Below, in pieces: positions 40,965-50,050 of a stretch of DNA of 64,000 nucleotides. The first letter of the stretch is position 1, and each line of letters starts with the position of its first letter. The translations under genes were made by a program, and so were the position numbers. The notes beneath the pieces were generated by a model. It ran no database searches. It was not told where the DNA came from and was given only the letters and a program-made list of their open reading frames with translations. The stretch is from Myxococcales bacterium (GTDB taxonomy: Bacteria > Myxococcota_A > Polyangia > Haliangiales > Haliangiaceae): NCBI GenBank assembly GCA_016716835.1, contig JADJUW010000001.1, positions 1,632,001-1,696,000 of the forward strand. The letters are read 5' to 3'.

Positions 40965-41846
40965 ATGCCAACGCTATTTAGAGGCTGCCACACCGCCATC
41001 GTCACGCCATTTCGAAATGGTCGCGTCGACCTGCCGGCCTTAGAGCAACTCGTCAACTGGCAGATCGAGGCCGGCATCGACGGCATCGTCGCCGTCGGCA
41101 CGACCGGCGAATCGGCGACGCTTAGCGTTGAGGAGCATGTCGAGGTCGTGGCCAACGTTGTGCGCACCGCGGCGGGCCGGGTGCCGGTTATCGCCGGGGC
41201 GGGCGCCAATGCGACCGCAGAGGCGATCGAGCTCTCACAGCGCGCGGCCGACGTCGGTGCCAATGGGCTCTTGCACGTAACGCCTTACTATAACAAACCG
41301 AGCCAGGAGGGTCTCTTTCGCCACTATGAGGCGATCGCGGCGTCGACCAAACTTCCAATCTTGCTCTACAACGTGCCGTCGCGCACCGCATGCGATTTGC
41401 TGCCCGCGACGGTGCAGCGGCTGGCCTCGATCGACAACATCGTCGGCATCAAGGACGCAACCGGACAGCTCAGCCGCTACACCGAGCTTTTGCTCCTCGT
41501 CGGCTCGCGCTTAACCGTGTTGGCAGGCGATGACGCGACGACGTTTCCGCTCTATGCGATCGGCGGCCACGGCGTCATCTCCGTGGTGTCCAACATCGCG
41601 CCTGCCAAGATGGCGCAGATGTGGGACCACGCACACGCGGGCCGCATGCAACAAGCCGCGGCCTTGCACCTCGAGCTGCATACGCTGATTTCGCTGCTTT
41701 TTGCGGAGACTAGCCCTGCCCCGGTTAAGGCCGCCCTCGCCCATGTCGGCCGCCTCGCCAATGAACTCCGCCTGCCGCTTGTGCCGGCGACCAGCGAGCT
41801 CGCCAGCAAGCTTGCCGCCGAGCTCGGGCGCCTGGAATTGCGATGA
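40965..41846 (+). CDS. dapA: 4-hydroxy-tetrahydrodipicolinate synthase
   Basis: 293 residues, normal length. Class I aldolase TIM barrel: VGTTGESATLSVEEH (substrate Thr pair), VTPYYNKPSQEGLFRHYEAI, YNVPSRTACDL, the Schiff-base Lys in IVGIKDATGQLSR and GGHGVISVVSNIAP. It condenses pyruvate with aspartate semialdehyde, the first committed step to lysine and meso-diaminopimelate for peptidoglycan. It overlaps dapB by 4 nt, so the two steps are co-translated. Confidence 0.97.
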   Translation: MPTLFRGCHTAIVTPFRNGRVDLPALEQLVNWQIEAGIDGIVAVGTTGESATLSVEEHVEVVANVVRTAAGRVPVIAGAGANATAEAIELSQRAADVGANGLLHVTPYYNKPSQEGLFRHYEAIAASTKLPILLYNVPSRTACDLLPATVQRLASIDNIVGIKDATGQLSRYTELLLLVGSRLTVLAGDDATTFPLYAIGGHGVISVVSNIAPAKMAQMWDHAHAGRMQQAAALHLELHTLISLLFAETSPAPVKAALAHVGRLANELRLPLVPATSELASKLAAELGRLELR

Positions 41847-42580
41847 AACGCGTCGCCATCATCGGCGGCAGCGGTCGCATGGGCCTGGCGATCGCCGAGG
41901 TGCTGCGCGGTGAGACTGCGCCGTTAGTGTGTGCGGCGAGTATCGGACGCGACGCCGCAAACCTCGCCGACGTCTTAGCTTCCGTCGATGTGTATATCGA
42001 CGTGTCATCACCTGCGGGCACCCTTGCCACGGCGCAGGCCGCGGCGGCGCATGGCTGTGCCGCCGTGATCGGCACAACCGGGCTCGACGTGGAAGCGCTT
42101 ACCGCCATCGAGCGGCTGGCGGCAAAGGTGCCCGTGCTCGTCACCGCCAATTTTTCCCTGGGCGTCAACACGCTGCTGGCGCTCGCGGCGCGGGCGGCCG
42201 CCTCACTCCCGACGTGGGACGCGGAAATCGTGGAAGCTCATCATCGTCACAAACGCGACGCGCCCTCGGGGACCGCGCTTGCCCTGGGCGCGGCGATCGC
42301 CGAGGCGCGCCACTGGCCAAGCACGGCCATCACCGCCGAGCGTCACGGCCTGGTTGGCCCGCGTCCTGCCCAAGAAATCGCCATTGCGGCGGTGCGCGGC
42401 GGCGACGTCATAGGTGAGCACACCGTGATGCTGCTCGGCGACGGCGAACGGATCGAACTCTCACATCGCGCGACCGATCGCCGGATCTTTGCACGAGGTG
42501 CCGTCGCGGCAGCCGCGTGGCTATGTGGACGTCCCGCGGGGCGTTACACCATGGCCGACGTCGTATCTCTACCTACATAA
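41843..42580 (+). CDS. dapB: 4-hydroxy-tetrahydrodipicolinate reductase
   Basis: 245 residues (usual 240-270). N-terminal Rossmann IIGGSGRMGLAIAEVL, the central GTTGLD segment and NFSLGVNTLLALA, catalytic EIVEAHHRHKRDAPSGTAL (His pair and Lys), and C-terminal RGGDVIGEHTVMLLGDGERI. It reduces the DapA product with NAD(P)H. ATG overlaps the dapA stop. Confidence 0.96.
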   Translation: MKRVAIIGGSGRMGLAIAEVLRGETAPLVCAASIGRDAANLADVLASVDVYIDVSSPAGTLATAQAAAAHGCAAVIGTTGLDVEALTAIERLAAKVPVLVTANFSLGVNTLLALAARAAASLPTWDAEIVEAHHRHKRDAPSGTALALGAAIAEARHWPSTAITAERHGLVGPRPAQEIAIAAVRGGDVIGEHTVMLLGDGERIELSHRATDRRIFARGAVAAAAWLCGRPAGRYTMADVVSLPT

Positions 42581-42685
42581 GTACCGCGCGAATTTGTAAA
42601 TTACGCCGGGCCCCGCGTTGCCTCACGCAAAACGCTCCCCGTAGAATCGCCGCACACCTATTTTCTACAAGGGGAGTTCCGGATC

Positions 42686-44014
42686 ATGAAACGTTTGCAA
42701 AGTTTAGTATTGGCATGTTGTGTGGGCTTGGCGTTTGGCGCCGTTGGCGTCGCGTGTGGAGGCAGCGATGAACCACCGGTTGACGACCCAGATCCACCAC
42801 CGCCGCCACCGCCGCCACCAGGCCCGTGCGAGACCATCGACAACCCTGACGAATTTCCCGACTGCTTTCAGACCGCGCTATGCGAAAAGCTACTTTCATG
42901 CGGGCTCGGCAACGTAGGCGACAACTCGTGCGCCGACGTCGTGCCTGGCTACTTCCCGCTGGGTGGCATCAGCTATCAGCAGGTCGCGGACGGCAAGGAA
43001 GCCATCGACGCCGGACGCAGCGAGTTTGATAGCGCCGCGGCGACGGCCTGTCTCAACGGCGTCCTCAATGCGACCTGCCTGGATCTCTTTATCGGTGAAG
43101 ACGTCTATGGCGACGCCTGCGAAAATATCTTGGTTGGCCAAGGCGGCGCAGGCGACCCATGCTCGGCCGACAATGAATGCGGCGACGGGTTTTACTGCGA
43201 CGACAGCGTCGAAGGCAGCGGCACCACCTGCGAACCGCTCGGCGAATGCGCCGCGTACGCCGCCGATGGCGCTTCCTGCGCCAGCGCGTCTTGTGGCAAT
43301 GGCAGCTACTGCATCAATGACACCTGCGAAACCGGCACCCTGGGCGAACCATGCTATGGCGATAGCAGCTGCGATGACGGCTTTGAGTGCATCACGGGTT
43401 CCGTCGCCGCAGGCGGCATCGGCGCGTGTCAGGCGATCGATGTCGCGGCGGAAGGTGACGCCTGCGATAATCCCGGCGACCTATGCGACGGCAATGAATT
43501 TATCTGCATTCCCGCCACCGAAAATGCCTTGACCGGTACCTGTGAACTCCCCGACACGGCGGGCGCCAACTGTATCGAGCTTTGCGGCGGTGGCCTGGGC
43601 TGCGTCTACGAGGTCGGCTCAAATCTCGGCGAATGTACTGCGATGTCCGGCTTCGCAGACGTTGGCGATGAGTGCGATGAGCTTTCCCCACGCCTGTTTG
43701 GCTCGCCTTGTGGCCTCTTCTTGACCTGCCGGTTTGGTCCCGATAAGGGCGACCCGGCGACCTGCCAAAATCCAGGCAGCGAGGGCGATCCATGCGGCTT
43801 TATTGCGCTGACCTCCGGGGGACCTGGTTTTGGAGACTGCAACCTCGGCCTCTTTTGTTCGAACGAAATTATCAACTCACCTGACCCCGTCTGCGTCAAA
43901 CCCGGCGAAAACGGCGCCTTCTGCGATTCCGATTCGCACTGCGCCGAGGGCACCTGCGGTCCGTCCGGCCGCTGTGGCGAACCCGTCGCTTGTGAGGGCG
44001 AAATAATTAACTAA
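42686..44014 (+). CDS. Cysteine-rich lipoprotein, unknown function
   Basis: 442 residues with AGGGGAG at good spacing before the ATG. The signal peptide ends in lipobox GVAC (Cys 24), followed by GGSDEPPVDD and a run of nine Pro. The rest is a chain of Cys-rich modules (about 40 Cys), with phrases such as GDPCSADNECGDGFYCDDS, GEPCYGDSSCDDGFEC and CDSDSHCAEGTCGPSGRC. This resembles Dickkopf/EGF-like 'C-x-x-D-x-x-C' surface proteins abundant in myxobacteria. It is probably an outer-surface lipoprotein held by disulfides; no enzyme domain is seen. A strong terminator follows. Confidence 0.75.
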   Translation: MKRLQSLVLACCVGLAFGAVGVACGGSDEPPVDDPDPPPPPPPPPGPCETIDNPDEFPDCFQTALCEKLLSCGLGNVGDNSCADVVPGYFPLGGISYQQVADGKEAIDAGRSEFDSAAATACLNGVLNATCLDLFIGEDVYGDACENILVGQGGAGDPCSADNECGDGFYCDDSVEGSGTTCEPLGECAAYAADGASCASASCGNGSYCINDTCETGTLGEPCYGDSSCDDGFECITGSVAAGGIGACQAIDVAAEGDACDNPGDLCDGNEFICIPATENALTGTCELPDTAGANCIELCGGGLGCVYEVGSNLGECTAMSGFADVGDECDELSPRLFGSPCGLFLTCRFGPDKGDPATCQNPGSEGDPCGFIALTSGGPGFGDCNLGLFCSNEIINSPDPVCVKPGENGAFCDSDSHCAEGTCGPSGRCGEPVACEGEIIN

Positions 44015-44037
44015 AGCTATTTAATTTTAGCTACTTA

Positions 44038-44078
44038 AGCGCCAGGCGTGCACTTTGCAGCCTGGCGCTTTCGCTTTT
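44038..44078 (+). terminator. Rho-independent terminator
   Basis: A perfect 10-bp stem AGCGCCAGGC / GCCTGGCGCT (44038-44047 with 44060-44069), a 12-nt loop, then TTCGCTTTT. It lies 24 bp after the lipoprotein stop and insulates rpmE. Confidence 0.85.
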
Positions 44079-44140
44079 AACGAAAACCTGATAGACACTG
44101 CCGCTCACCCGAATCCCGAGTTTCGGAAACGAGGTATGTC

Positions 44141-44353
44141 ATGAAAGCATCAGTCGCCCACCCACATTATCGACCGGTTAAGATTTCCTGCGCTTGCGGC
44201 CACGTGCACAACACGTTCTCGACGCGTCCAGATTTCTCGATCGACATCTGCTCGCAGTGCCACCCGTTTTTCACCGGCAAGCAAAAGCTGATGGACTCCG
44301 CAGGCCGCATCGATCGCTTCAACAAGAAGTACGGCAAGAAGGCCTCGGCTTAA
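44141..44353 (+). CDS. rpmE: Ribosomal protein bL31, zinc-binding form
   Basis: 70 residues, standard length. The four zinc ligands typical of the C+ form are present: C17 and C19 in SCACGH, and C37 and C40 in CSQCHPFF, with the conserved FSTRPDFSIDICSQCHPFFT and GRIDRFNKKY. GAGG precedes the ATG. Located at the large-subunit/small-subunit bridge of the 70S ribosome. prfA follows 75 bp later, a common gene order. Confidence 0.97.
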   Translation: MKASVAHPHYRPVKISCACGHVHNTFSTRPDFSIDICSQCHPFFTGKQKLMDSAGRIDRFNKKYGKKASA

Positions 44354-44428
44354 TTATCCTGAGGCGCCAACGGCGTCTCGCTCAAGACACAGCATGCCGC
44401 ATGGCCGCAGGCCCGCGGAACCAGTCGT

Positions 44429-45520
44429 ATGCTCGAACAACGTGGGTTCATAGACAAGATGGAATCGCTCTCTCGTCGGCTCGACGAGGTGGGAGCGCTG
44501 CTAACCGATCACGAAATCATTGGCCAGCGCGCTAAGTTCATGGCGCTCTCCAAGGAGCACGCCGAGCTCTCGCCCATCGTCGAGGCGTGGCGCCGCTACG
44601 ACAAGATGCAGCGCGACATCGCGCAGGCGCGTGGGATGATCGATACCGAAACCGATCCCGAGCTGCGGGACATGGCGCGTGAGGACCTGGCGCAGCTCGA
44701 AGGGGCCCGCGCCGCGCTTGGCAGCGAGATCCAAATCCTGCTCCTACCCAAGGACCCCAACGACTCCAAAAACACGATCCTCGAAATTCGCGGCGGCACC
44801 GGGGGCGACGAGGCGGCGATTTTTGCGGGCGACTTGTTTCGCATGTACACGCGGTTTGCCGAGCGCAACGGCTGGAAGGTCGAGCTGATGAGCGCCAGCG
44901 AGGGCAGCTCGGGCGGCTACAAGGAAATCGTCATGTTCATCGAGGGCAAGGACGTCTACGCCAAGCTCAAGTTCGAGTCGGGCGTGCACCGCGTGCAGCG
45001 CGTGCCTGCGACCGAAACCCAAGGCCGCATCCATACCTCCGCCGCCACGGTGGCGGTCCTGCCGGAGGTCGAGGAGGTCGATCTAAAGATCGAAGACAAG
45101 GATCTGCGCATCGACGTGTATCGCTCCAGCGGCGCCGGCGGGCAATCGGTCAACACCACAGACTCCGCGGTGCGCATCACGCATATTCCCACCGGCATCC
45201 AGGTGGCCATGCAAGACGAGCGCTCGCAGCACAAGAACAAGCTCAAGGGCATGAAGGTGCTCCGCTCGCGCATCCTCGATGCCCAGCAGGCGGCGCGCCA
45301 GGCCGAGGAAAGCAGCATGCGCAAGTCACAGGTTGGCTCGGGCGACCGCTCTGAGAAAATTCGGACCTACAACTTCCCGCAGGACCGCTGCACGGACCAC
45401 CGCATAGGCCTAACCAAGCACAACCTGCCAACCGTCATGGACGGGCATATTGGGGATATCATCGATGCGCTGCGCGCGCACGACCAGGCCGCGGCGCTTG
45501 AGTCTCAAGCTAATGGCTAG
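44429..45520 (+). CDS. prfA: Peptide chain release factor 1
   Basis: 363 residues (usual about 360). The long N-terminal coiled coil, the RF signature EIRGGTGGDEAAIFAGDLFR, the codon-recognition domain around MSASEGSSGGYKEIVMFIEG with PATETQGRIHTSAATVAVLP, and the catalytic GGQ loop SSGAGGQSVNTTDSAVRITH near residue 235. It reads UAA/UAG and triggers peptide release. No prmC follows it, unlike many genomes. Confidence 0.96.
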   Translation: MLEQRGFIDKMESLSRRLDEVGALLTDHEIIGQRAKFMALSKEHAELSPIVEAWRRYDKMQRDIAQARGMIDTETDPELRDMAREDLAQLEGARAALGSEIQILLLPKDPNDSKNTILEIRGGTGGDEAAIFAGDLFRMYTRFAERNGWKVELMSASEGSSGGYKEIVMFIEGKDVYAKLKFESGVHRVQRVPATETQGRIHTSAATVAVLPEVEEVDLKIEDKDLRIDVYRSSGAGGQSVNTTDSAVRITHIPTGIQVAMQDERSQHKNKLKGMKVLRSRILDAQQAARQAEESSMRKSQVGSGDRSEKIRTYNFPQDRCTDHRIGLTKHNLPTVMDGHIGDIIDALRAHDQAAALESQANG

Positions 45521-45569
45521 CGCGCGCTAGCCAGGACGGGCGGCGCGCGTGCAAGCGCCTTCTTGGTAC

Positions 45570-46532
45570 CTACTTCTTGGCGGCTTCGAGCACGGCGAGC
45601 TCTTCCTGCAGCCACAGCTGGAGAAACATCGGATGCATCGGGCCGTCGTACGATTTGCCGTTGATGTAGAGACGCGGCGTCCCGTCAACTTCGGCGGCCG
45701 TGCCCTCGCCCTTGTCGGCCTCCACGCGGGCCGCAGCAGCGTCGAGGTCTTTCTCGAACTTGGCGAGATTAAGCCCAAGCGACTTGGCGTAGCCCAGCAC
45801 GTCGGCGCGCTTGTGCTTGCCCACCGAGGCAAACAGCATCTTGTGCATCTCGGAAAAGCGGCCTTGCGCATCGGCCGCAAGCGCGGCGCGTGCGGCCATG
45901 GGCGAGTCGGCGTTGTGCTTGAGGGGGAAGTTCTTGTAGTAGAGCACCGCCTTGCCGCCCAAGGCCTTGATCGCGTCGTCGAGAATCGGCGAGAACCGCG
46001 CGCAATGCGGGCAGGCGTAGTCAAAAAACTCAACTAGTACAAGCGGTGCGCCCGCGGGGCCCTGCAGCGGTGGCGTCAGCGAAAACGTGTAATTCTTGCG
46101 CGGGTTTTGGTAGTGATTTTCGAACTCGGCCTTGGCCTGCTCCTCGGTCGCGCCCTCTTCGATGAGGGCGACGAGATACTTGCCGGCAAACGGCGCGCGG
46201 ATGCAGCTAGCATCGGTGGTGATGCTGGTGCGCAGGCTGTGGGCCTTGCCGCACGGCGATTGCAAGGAATCGACCAGCTTGAAAAACAGCGTCGCTTGCG
46301 CGGTCGCCAGCTTGCTCGTGTCGACGCCCGGCACGGCCGTCGTATCGACGGTGGCAGCCTTGGCGGTTGCTGCCGGGGTGGTGGTGGGGGACGATTTATC
46401 GGCAGCCGCCATCACCTCGCGGGGGTCTGCCGTGGGCCCCTCTGGCTCCTTCTTTTTGCAGGAGGCCGCAACCAAGACGGGGCAAAGCACGATGGTTAGG
46501 GCCGCGGACAGCAAGCGCGCAGAGAGCTTCAT
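45570..46532 (-). CDS. DsbA-family thioredoxin-fold lipoprotein
   Basis: 320 residues from ATG 46532, at the start of the signal peptide MKLSARLLSAALTIVLCPVL ending in VAASC (lipobox); longer in-frame starts exist. After a Pro/Thr/Ala linker and a helical N-terminal segment, the C-terminal 200 residues are a DsbA/DsbG-like thioredoxin fold with active site CPHC in EFFDYACPHCARFS, an inserted helical domain, and the cis-Pro loop DGTPRLYING. It would form or isomerise disulfides in the periplasm, which suits the many Cys-rich lipoproteins here. Divergent from the tetR gene. Confidence 0.85.
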   Translation of the reverse strand: MKLSARLLSAALTIVLCPVLVAASCKKKEPEGPTADPREVMAAADKSSPTTTPAATAKAATVDTTAVPGVDTSKLATAQATLFFKLVDSLQSPCGKAHSLRTSITTDASCIRAPFAGKYLVALIEEGATEEQAKAEFENHYQNPRKNYTFSLTPPLQGPAGAPLVLVEFFDYACPHCARFSPILDDAIKALGGKAVLYYKNFPLKHNADSPMAARAALAADAQGRFSEMHKMLFASVGKHKRADVLGYAKSLGLNLAKFEKDLDAAAARVEADKGEGTAAEVDGTPRLYINGKSYDGPMHPMFLQLWLQEELAVLEAAKK

Positions 46533-46625
46533 AGGTACTAAACGTGTATGCGACATCGCGCTATTCCGCAATTGATCGCGGCTGTTTCGGGATCTTTAGG
46601 CGGCGGCGGCAAGATGGACAGCGCC

Positions 46626-46646
46626 AATTGACGAGCTGTGTCAATT
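46626..46646. promoter_or_regulatory. Likely TetR operator
   Basis: A perfect inverted repeat AATTGAC - 7-nt spacer - GTCAATT, 18 bp before the tetR start, in the region between divergent genes. The size and symmetry fit a TetR-dimer site; autoregulation and control of etfBA are inferred. Confidence 0.5.
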
Positions 46647-46664
46647 CGGCTAGGTTCCGACTGA

Positions 46665-47342
46665 ATGACGGCTCATTCATCGCCGCAACCTCCGCCGGAA
46701 GAGGCGCCTAACGATAAGCAGGCGGAAAAGCGCAGCCGTATCTTGGTGGCGGCTGAGAAGGTGTTTGCGCGTTCGGGGTTTTTCGCCGCCAAGGTCAGTG
46801 AAATCGCAAAAGAGGCGAACGTCGCCGATGGCACGATCTATCTCTATTTCAAGAACAAGGACGACCTGCTGATTTCACTGTTTGAGTCGCGGGTCGACCA
46901 CGTCAATGCGGTGCTTACGCAGGCCATCGCGCCCTACCGCGATCCGTCCGAGCAAATGGCGGCCCTCATTCGCACGTATCTAAAGCTGGTGCAAGACCAG
47001 CCCGCGGTGGCCGAAGTCCTTACCATCGAGCTGCGCCAAAGCTCCAAGTTTATGAAGGAATACTCGGCGGGCCCGTTTGCCGAGTTATTGCGCATCATCA
47101 GCGGCATCATCGCGCGCGGCCAAGAGCAAGGCGAGTTTGTCACCTCGGGCACCGCGCCCCTGCTGGCGCGCATGATCTTTGGCATGCTAGACGAGCTTGC
47201 GCTGGCGTGGCTGTTGTTGCCCGAAACCAGCGAGCCAGGCGGACCTGGGCATGGTAAGCCGAGCCGAACGAAGTTTGAGTTGGGGCAGACGGCCGAGTCG
47301 GCGGTTGCCTTCGTGCTACAAGGCCTTCTGCGGAGGAAATAA
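46665..47342 (+). CDS. TetR-family regulator, FadR-like
   Basis: 225 residues. The N-terminal HTH (about 24-72) is canonical: RSRILVAAEKVFARSGFFAA, KVSEIAKEANVADGTIYLYF, KNKDDLLISLF. The C-terminal ligand domain resembles fatty-acid-metabolism TetR proteins (RDPSEQMAALIRTYLKLVQD, ELRQSSKFMKEY). It is immediately followed (3 bp) by etfB, so it likely controls electron-transfer flavoprotein and fatty-acid beta-oxidation in response to acyl-CoA. A palindrome at 46626 is a candidate operator. Confidence 0.85.
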   Translation: MTAHSSPQPPPEEAPNDKQAEKRSRILVAAEKVFARSGFFAAKVSEIAKEANVADGTIYLYFKNKDDLLISLFESRVDHVNAVLTQAIAPYRDPSEQMAALIRTYLKLVQDQPAVAEVLTIELRQSSKFMKEYSAGPFAELLRIISGIIARGQEQGEFVTSGTAPLLARMIFGMLDELALAWLLLPETSEPGGPGHGKPSRTKFELGQTAESAVAFVLQGLLRRK

Positions 47343-47344
47343 AC

Positions 47345-48160
47345 GTGAAGATACTAGTTCCCATTAAACGTGTGCCCGATCCGGCGCTCAAGACCAAGGT
47401 GAAGGACAACGTCATCGACCTCTCGGCCGCCAATTGGATCATCAATCCGTTCGACGAATACGCGCTGGAAACCGCGCTGCGCCTTTTGGAAAATGGCGAG
47501 ACCAAGGCCAAGGAAGGCGAGATCGTCGTCGTCACCATTGGCGGCGAAGACGCCGGCACGCAACTGCGCCGCGCGCTGGCCATGGGCGCCGACCGCGCGA
47601 TTCGCGTCGAGGCCGTCGATGCCTCGCTAGATGCGCACGTCGTTATGAGCGTGCTCGCGGCGATCTACGCGCAAGAAAAACCCGACTTGGTGCTCATGGG
47701 CAAGCAAGCCGTTGATGGCGATGCCGGCCAGGTTGGCCAGTTGCTCGCGGGCGTGCTCGGGCTGCCGCAGGCGACCTTCGCCGGCAATATCGAGCTGGCC
47801 GCCGACAAGGCATCGTTGCTAGTAGGCCGTGAGGTCGACGCCGGCGTCGAATACAAGCGCGTCGGCTTTCCGTCGGTCGTAACGGTCGACCTGCGCATCG
47901 TCGCGCCCAAGTCGGTCAAGAACGGCGTGACGCCGGATTCGTTCACCTACCACGACGAGCCGCGCATACCGTCGATGAAGGGTCAGATGGACGCCAAGAA
48001 AAAGCCGCTCGAGGTCAAGGCATTGGCCGACTACACCACTGCGACGCCCATGGTGAAAGAAACCACTGTCACCCTGCCGCCGCCTCGTACGGCGGGCCAA
48101 ATTGTGCCCGACGTCGCGACGCTGGTGAAAAAACTCGTTGAAGAGGCTAAGGCGCTTTAG
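47345..48160 (+). CDS. etfB: Electron transfer flavoprotein, beta subunit
   Basis: 271 residues, GTG start. ETF-beta signature near NPFDEYALETALRLLENGET; the AMP-binding region AVDGDAGQVGQLLAGVLGLP; and the docking segment VEYKRVGFPSVVTVDLRIV. The heterodimer with EtfA passes electrons from acyl-CoA dehydrogenases to the quinone pool. The gene sits between tetR and etfA with 3- and 25-bp spacings. Confidence 0.95.
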   Translation: MKILVPIKRVPDPALKTKVKDNVIDLSAANWIINPFDEYALETALRLLENGETKAKEGEIVVVTIGGEDAGTQLRRALAMGADRAIRVEAVDASLDAHVVMSVLAAIYAQEKPDLVLMGKQAVDGDAGQVGQLLAGVLGLPQATFAGNIELAADKASLLVGREVDAGVEYKRVGFPSVVTVDLRIVAPKSVKNGVTPDSFTYHDEPRIPSMKGQMDAKKKPLEVKALADYTTATPMVKETTVTLPPPRTAGQIVPDVATLVKKLVEEAKAL

Positions 48161-48185
48161 GGCGGCCCTTGAAAGGATTATTGCC

Positions 48186-49150
48186 ATGGGAAATGTCTTA
48201 GCAATCTGCGAATTTGAAGGCGCCGCGATGCGGCCCTCGGCACTGGCCAATCTCGCGCTCGCTCGCCAAGCCGCCGGCGGCCATGGCGGGGAAGTCATCA
48301 TAGCGCTCATCGGTAAGGGCGCCGCCGCGGCTGCGCGCACGCCGCGACGTTCGCGCCCAAGGTCGTGGTGGTCGATGACCCCGCGCTGGAGCCGTATCAA
48401 GCCGAAACGTTTGCGCCGGTGGTGGCGCAGCTGGTGCGCGCGCACGAGGCCACGCTCGTATCGGCCACCGCGACGTCCATTGGCAAAGATTTCATGCCGC
48501 GCGCGGCCGCCGCGCTTACGGCGGGCATGGCGTCGGAAGTATCGAAATGCACGGGCAAGAACCAATTCATTCGTCCGGTGTATGCCGGCAATGCATATGC
48601 GACGGTGGAGGTCAGCACGCCCATCGTCTGCGTGACAGTTCGCCAATCAGAGTTTGAACCCGCGGCCGCGCTCGCGAGCGTGGGGACGATTGTCACCGCA
48701 ACTGCTCCCGCCGGAGGCGCGCTCGGCGCTAAGGTCGAGCGAGTCGAGTCGCAAAAGAGCGAGCGGCCACAACTCACTGACGCGTCGGTGGTGGTGTCCG
48801 GCGGTCGCGGCATGAAATCGGGCGACAATTTCAAAGTGCTTGAAGAGCTCGCCGATTTGCTCGGCGGCGCCATGGGCGCGTCGCGCGCCGCGACTGATGC
48901 GGGCATGGTGCCCGCCGACTGGCAGGTTGGCCAAACCGGCAAGATCGTCGCGCCCAAGCTGTATATCGCGGTCGCGATCTCCGGTGCCGTGCAACATCTC
49001 GCGGGTATGAAGGGCTCCAAGACCATCGTCGCAATCAACAAGAACAAGGACGAGCCAATCTTTGGCGTCGCCGATTACGGCCTGGTGGCGTCGTGGGAGA
49101 AGGCCGTTCCCGAGCTCATCGCCGAGATCAAGAAGCTCAAGGGTAAGTAG
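48186..49150 (+). pseudogene. etfA: Electron transfer flavoprotein, alpha subunit, frameshifted as read
   Basis: Starts at ATG 48186 (AAAGGA upstream) as MGNVLAICEFEGAAMRPSAL ... VIIALIGKGAAAAA. The frame then needs a shift of one base near 48330-48345 to reach ...ATFAPKVVVVDDPALEPYQ and the rest of the protein. The C-terminal FAD domain is intact: VVSGGRGMKSGDNFKVLEEL, GASRAATDAGMVPADWQVGQ, GKIVAPKLYIAVAISGAVQH and NKDEPIFGVADYGLV. Restoring one G or C there gives about 321 codons, the normal length. ETF should be needed here, so an assembly error is likely. Confidence 0.85.
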
Positions 49151-49223
49151 CGCCCCACGGGCCAAATAGCCGGCGCCTGGGCGCCTGCTTGTGCATGCGG
49201 GTGGCGGGTGCTAGCTTGCCTCC

Positions 49224-49958
49224 ATGCAACACTTTGAATCCGCTCGTGGCGATGTCGCGGCGCTAGCTAGTTCTAGCGAGCGCACGGCCTTTTTGCGCCG
49301 CACCTACACCGTGCTCGGCATCGCCTTGCTGGGATGGGTCGGGCTTACAGCTGGCATGATGACGCTGACGCCGGAGCTATCGCTGAGCTGGTCGCAGATG
49401 GCCATGGGTGGCCGCTGGTCGTGGCTGCTCGTGATGGGTGCCTTTATGGCCGTAGGCTATGCGGCCGAACGCATGGCGCGCTCCAACACGTCGCAGGGCG
49501 TGCAGCTGGCAGGTCTTGCCCTCTTCGTCGTGGCCCAGTCACTCATCGTGCAGCCAATGTTATGGATCGCGATTGCGATGGGGACCAAATCGGGCAACTT
49601 CGACCCGCAGACAACCATCATGCAGGCCGCCGGCATCACTGGCGTTGTGTTCGTCGGGCTGACCAGTATCGTCTTCATCACCAAGAAGGACTTTTCGTTC
49701 ATGCGCGGTGTGCTCACCGTGCTGAGCTTTGCCGCGCTCGGCATCATCATTTTGTCCCTGATCTTTGGGTTCAACCTCGGCACGCTGTTTTCTGGCGCCA
49801 TGGTCGCGCTGATGGCGGGGTACATCCTGTTTCAGACCAGCATGGTGATGCAGACGTTCCCGACCAATCACCATGTCGCCGCGGCGCTCATGCTGTTTTC
49901 GACCATCGCGACGCTGTTTTGGTATGTGCTGCGGCTGCTCATGGAATCCCGCCGCTAG
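49224..49958 (+). CDS. Bax inhibitor-1 / YccA family membrane protein
   Basis: 244 residues with seven membrane spans. Family hallmarks: FLRRTYTVLGIALLGWVGLT at the first span and the characteristic penultimate segment ALMAGYILFQTSMVMQTFPT NHHVAAALMLFSTI ending in LFWYVLRLL. Bacterial members behave as pH-sensitive Ca2+ leak channels or modulators of the FtsH protease. It precedes the MoxR operon but with its own spacing of 92 bp. Confidence 0.88.
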   Translation: MQHFESARGDVAALASSSERTAFLRRTYTVLGIALLGWVGLTAGMMTLTPELSLSWSQMAMGGRWSWLLVMGAFMAVGYAAERMARSNTSQGVQLAGLALFVVAQSLIVQPMLWIAIAMGTKSGNFDPQTTIMQAAGITGVVFVGLTSIVFITKKDFSFMRGVLTVLSFAALGIIILSLIFGFNLGTLFSGAMVALMAGYILFQTSMVMQTFPTNHHVAAALMLFSTIATLFWYVLRLLMESRR

Positions 49959-50050
49959 GCCCTAGTCGACCTGGTGGCGGGAAGCCACCTACATCATTTC
50001 GTTGGATAGCTAGGCGAGCCATCTGCGGCAAACTGGCTATACTATTTGCG

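Noticed and set aside
49334..50050. N-terminal extension of the MoxR frame over the BI-1 gene
   Set aside because: Out of frame with the clear BI-1 coding sequence; homology begins at 50051.
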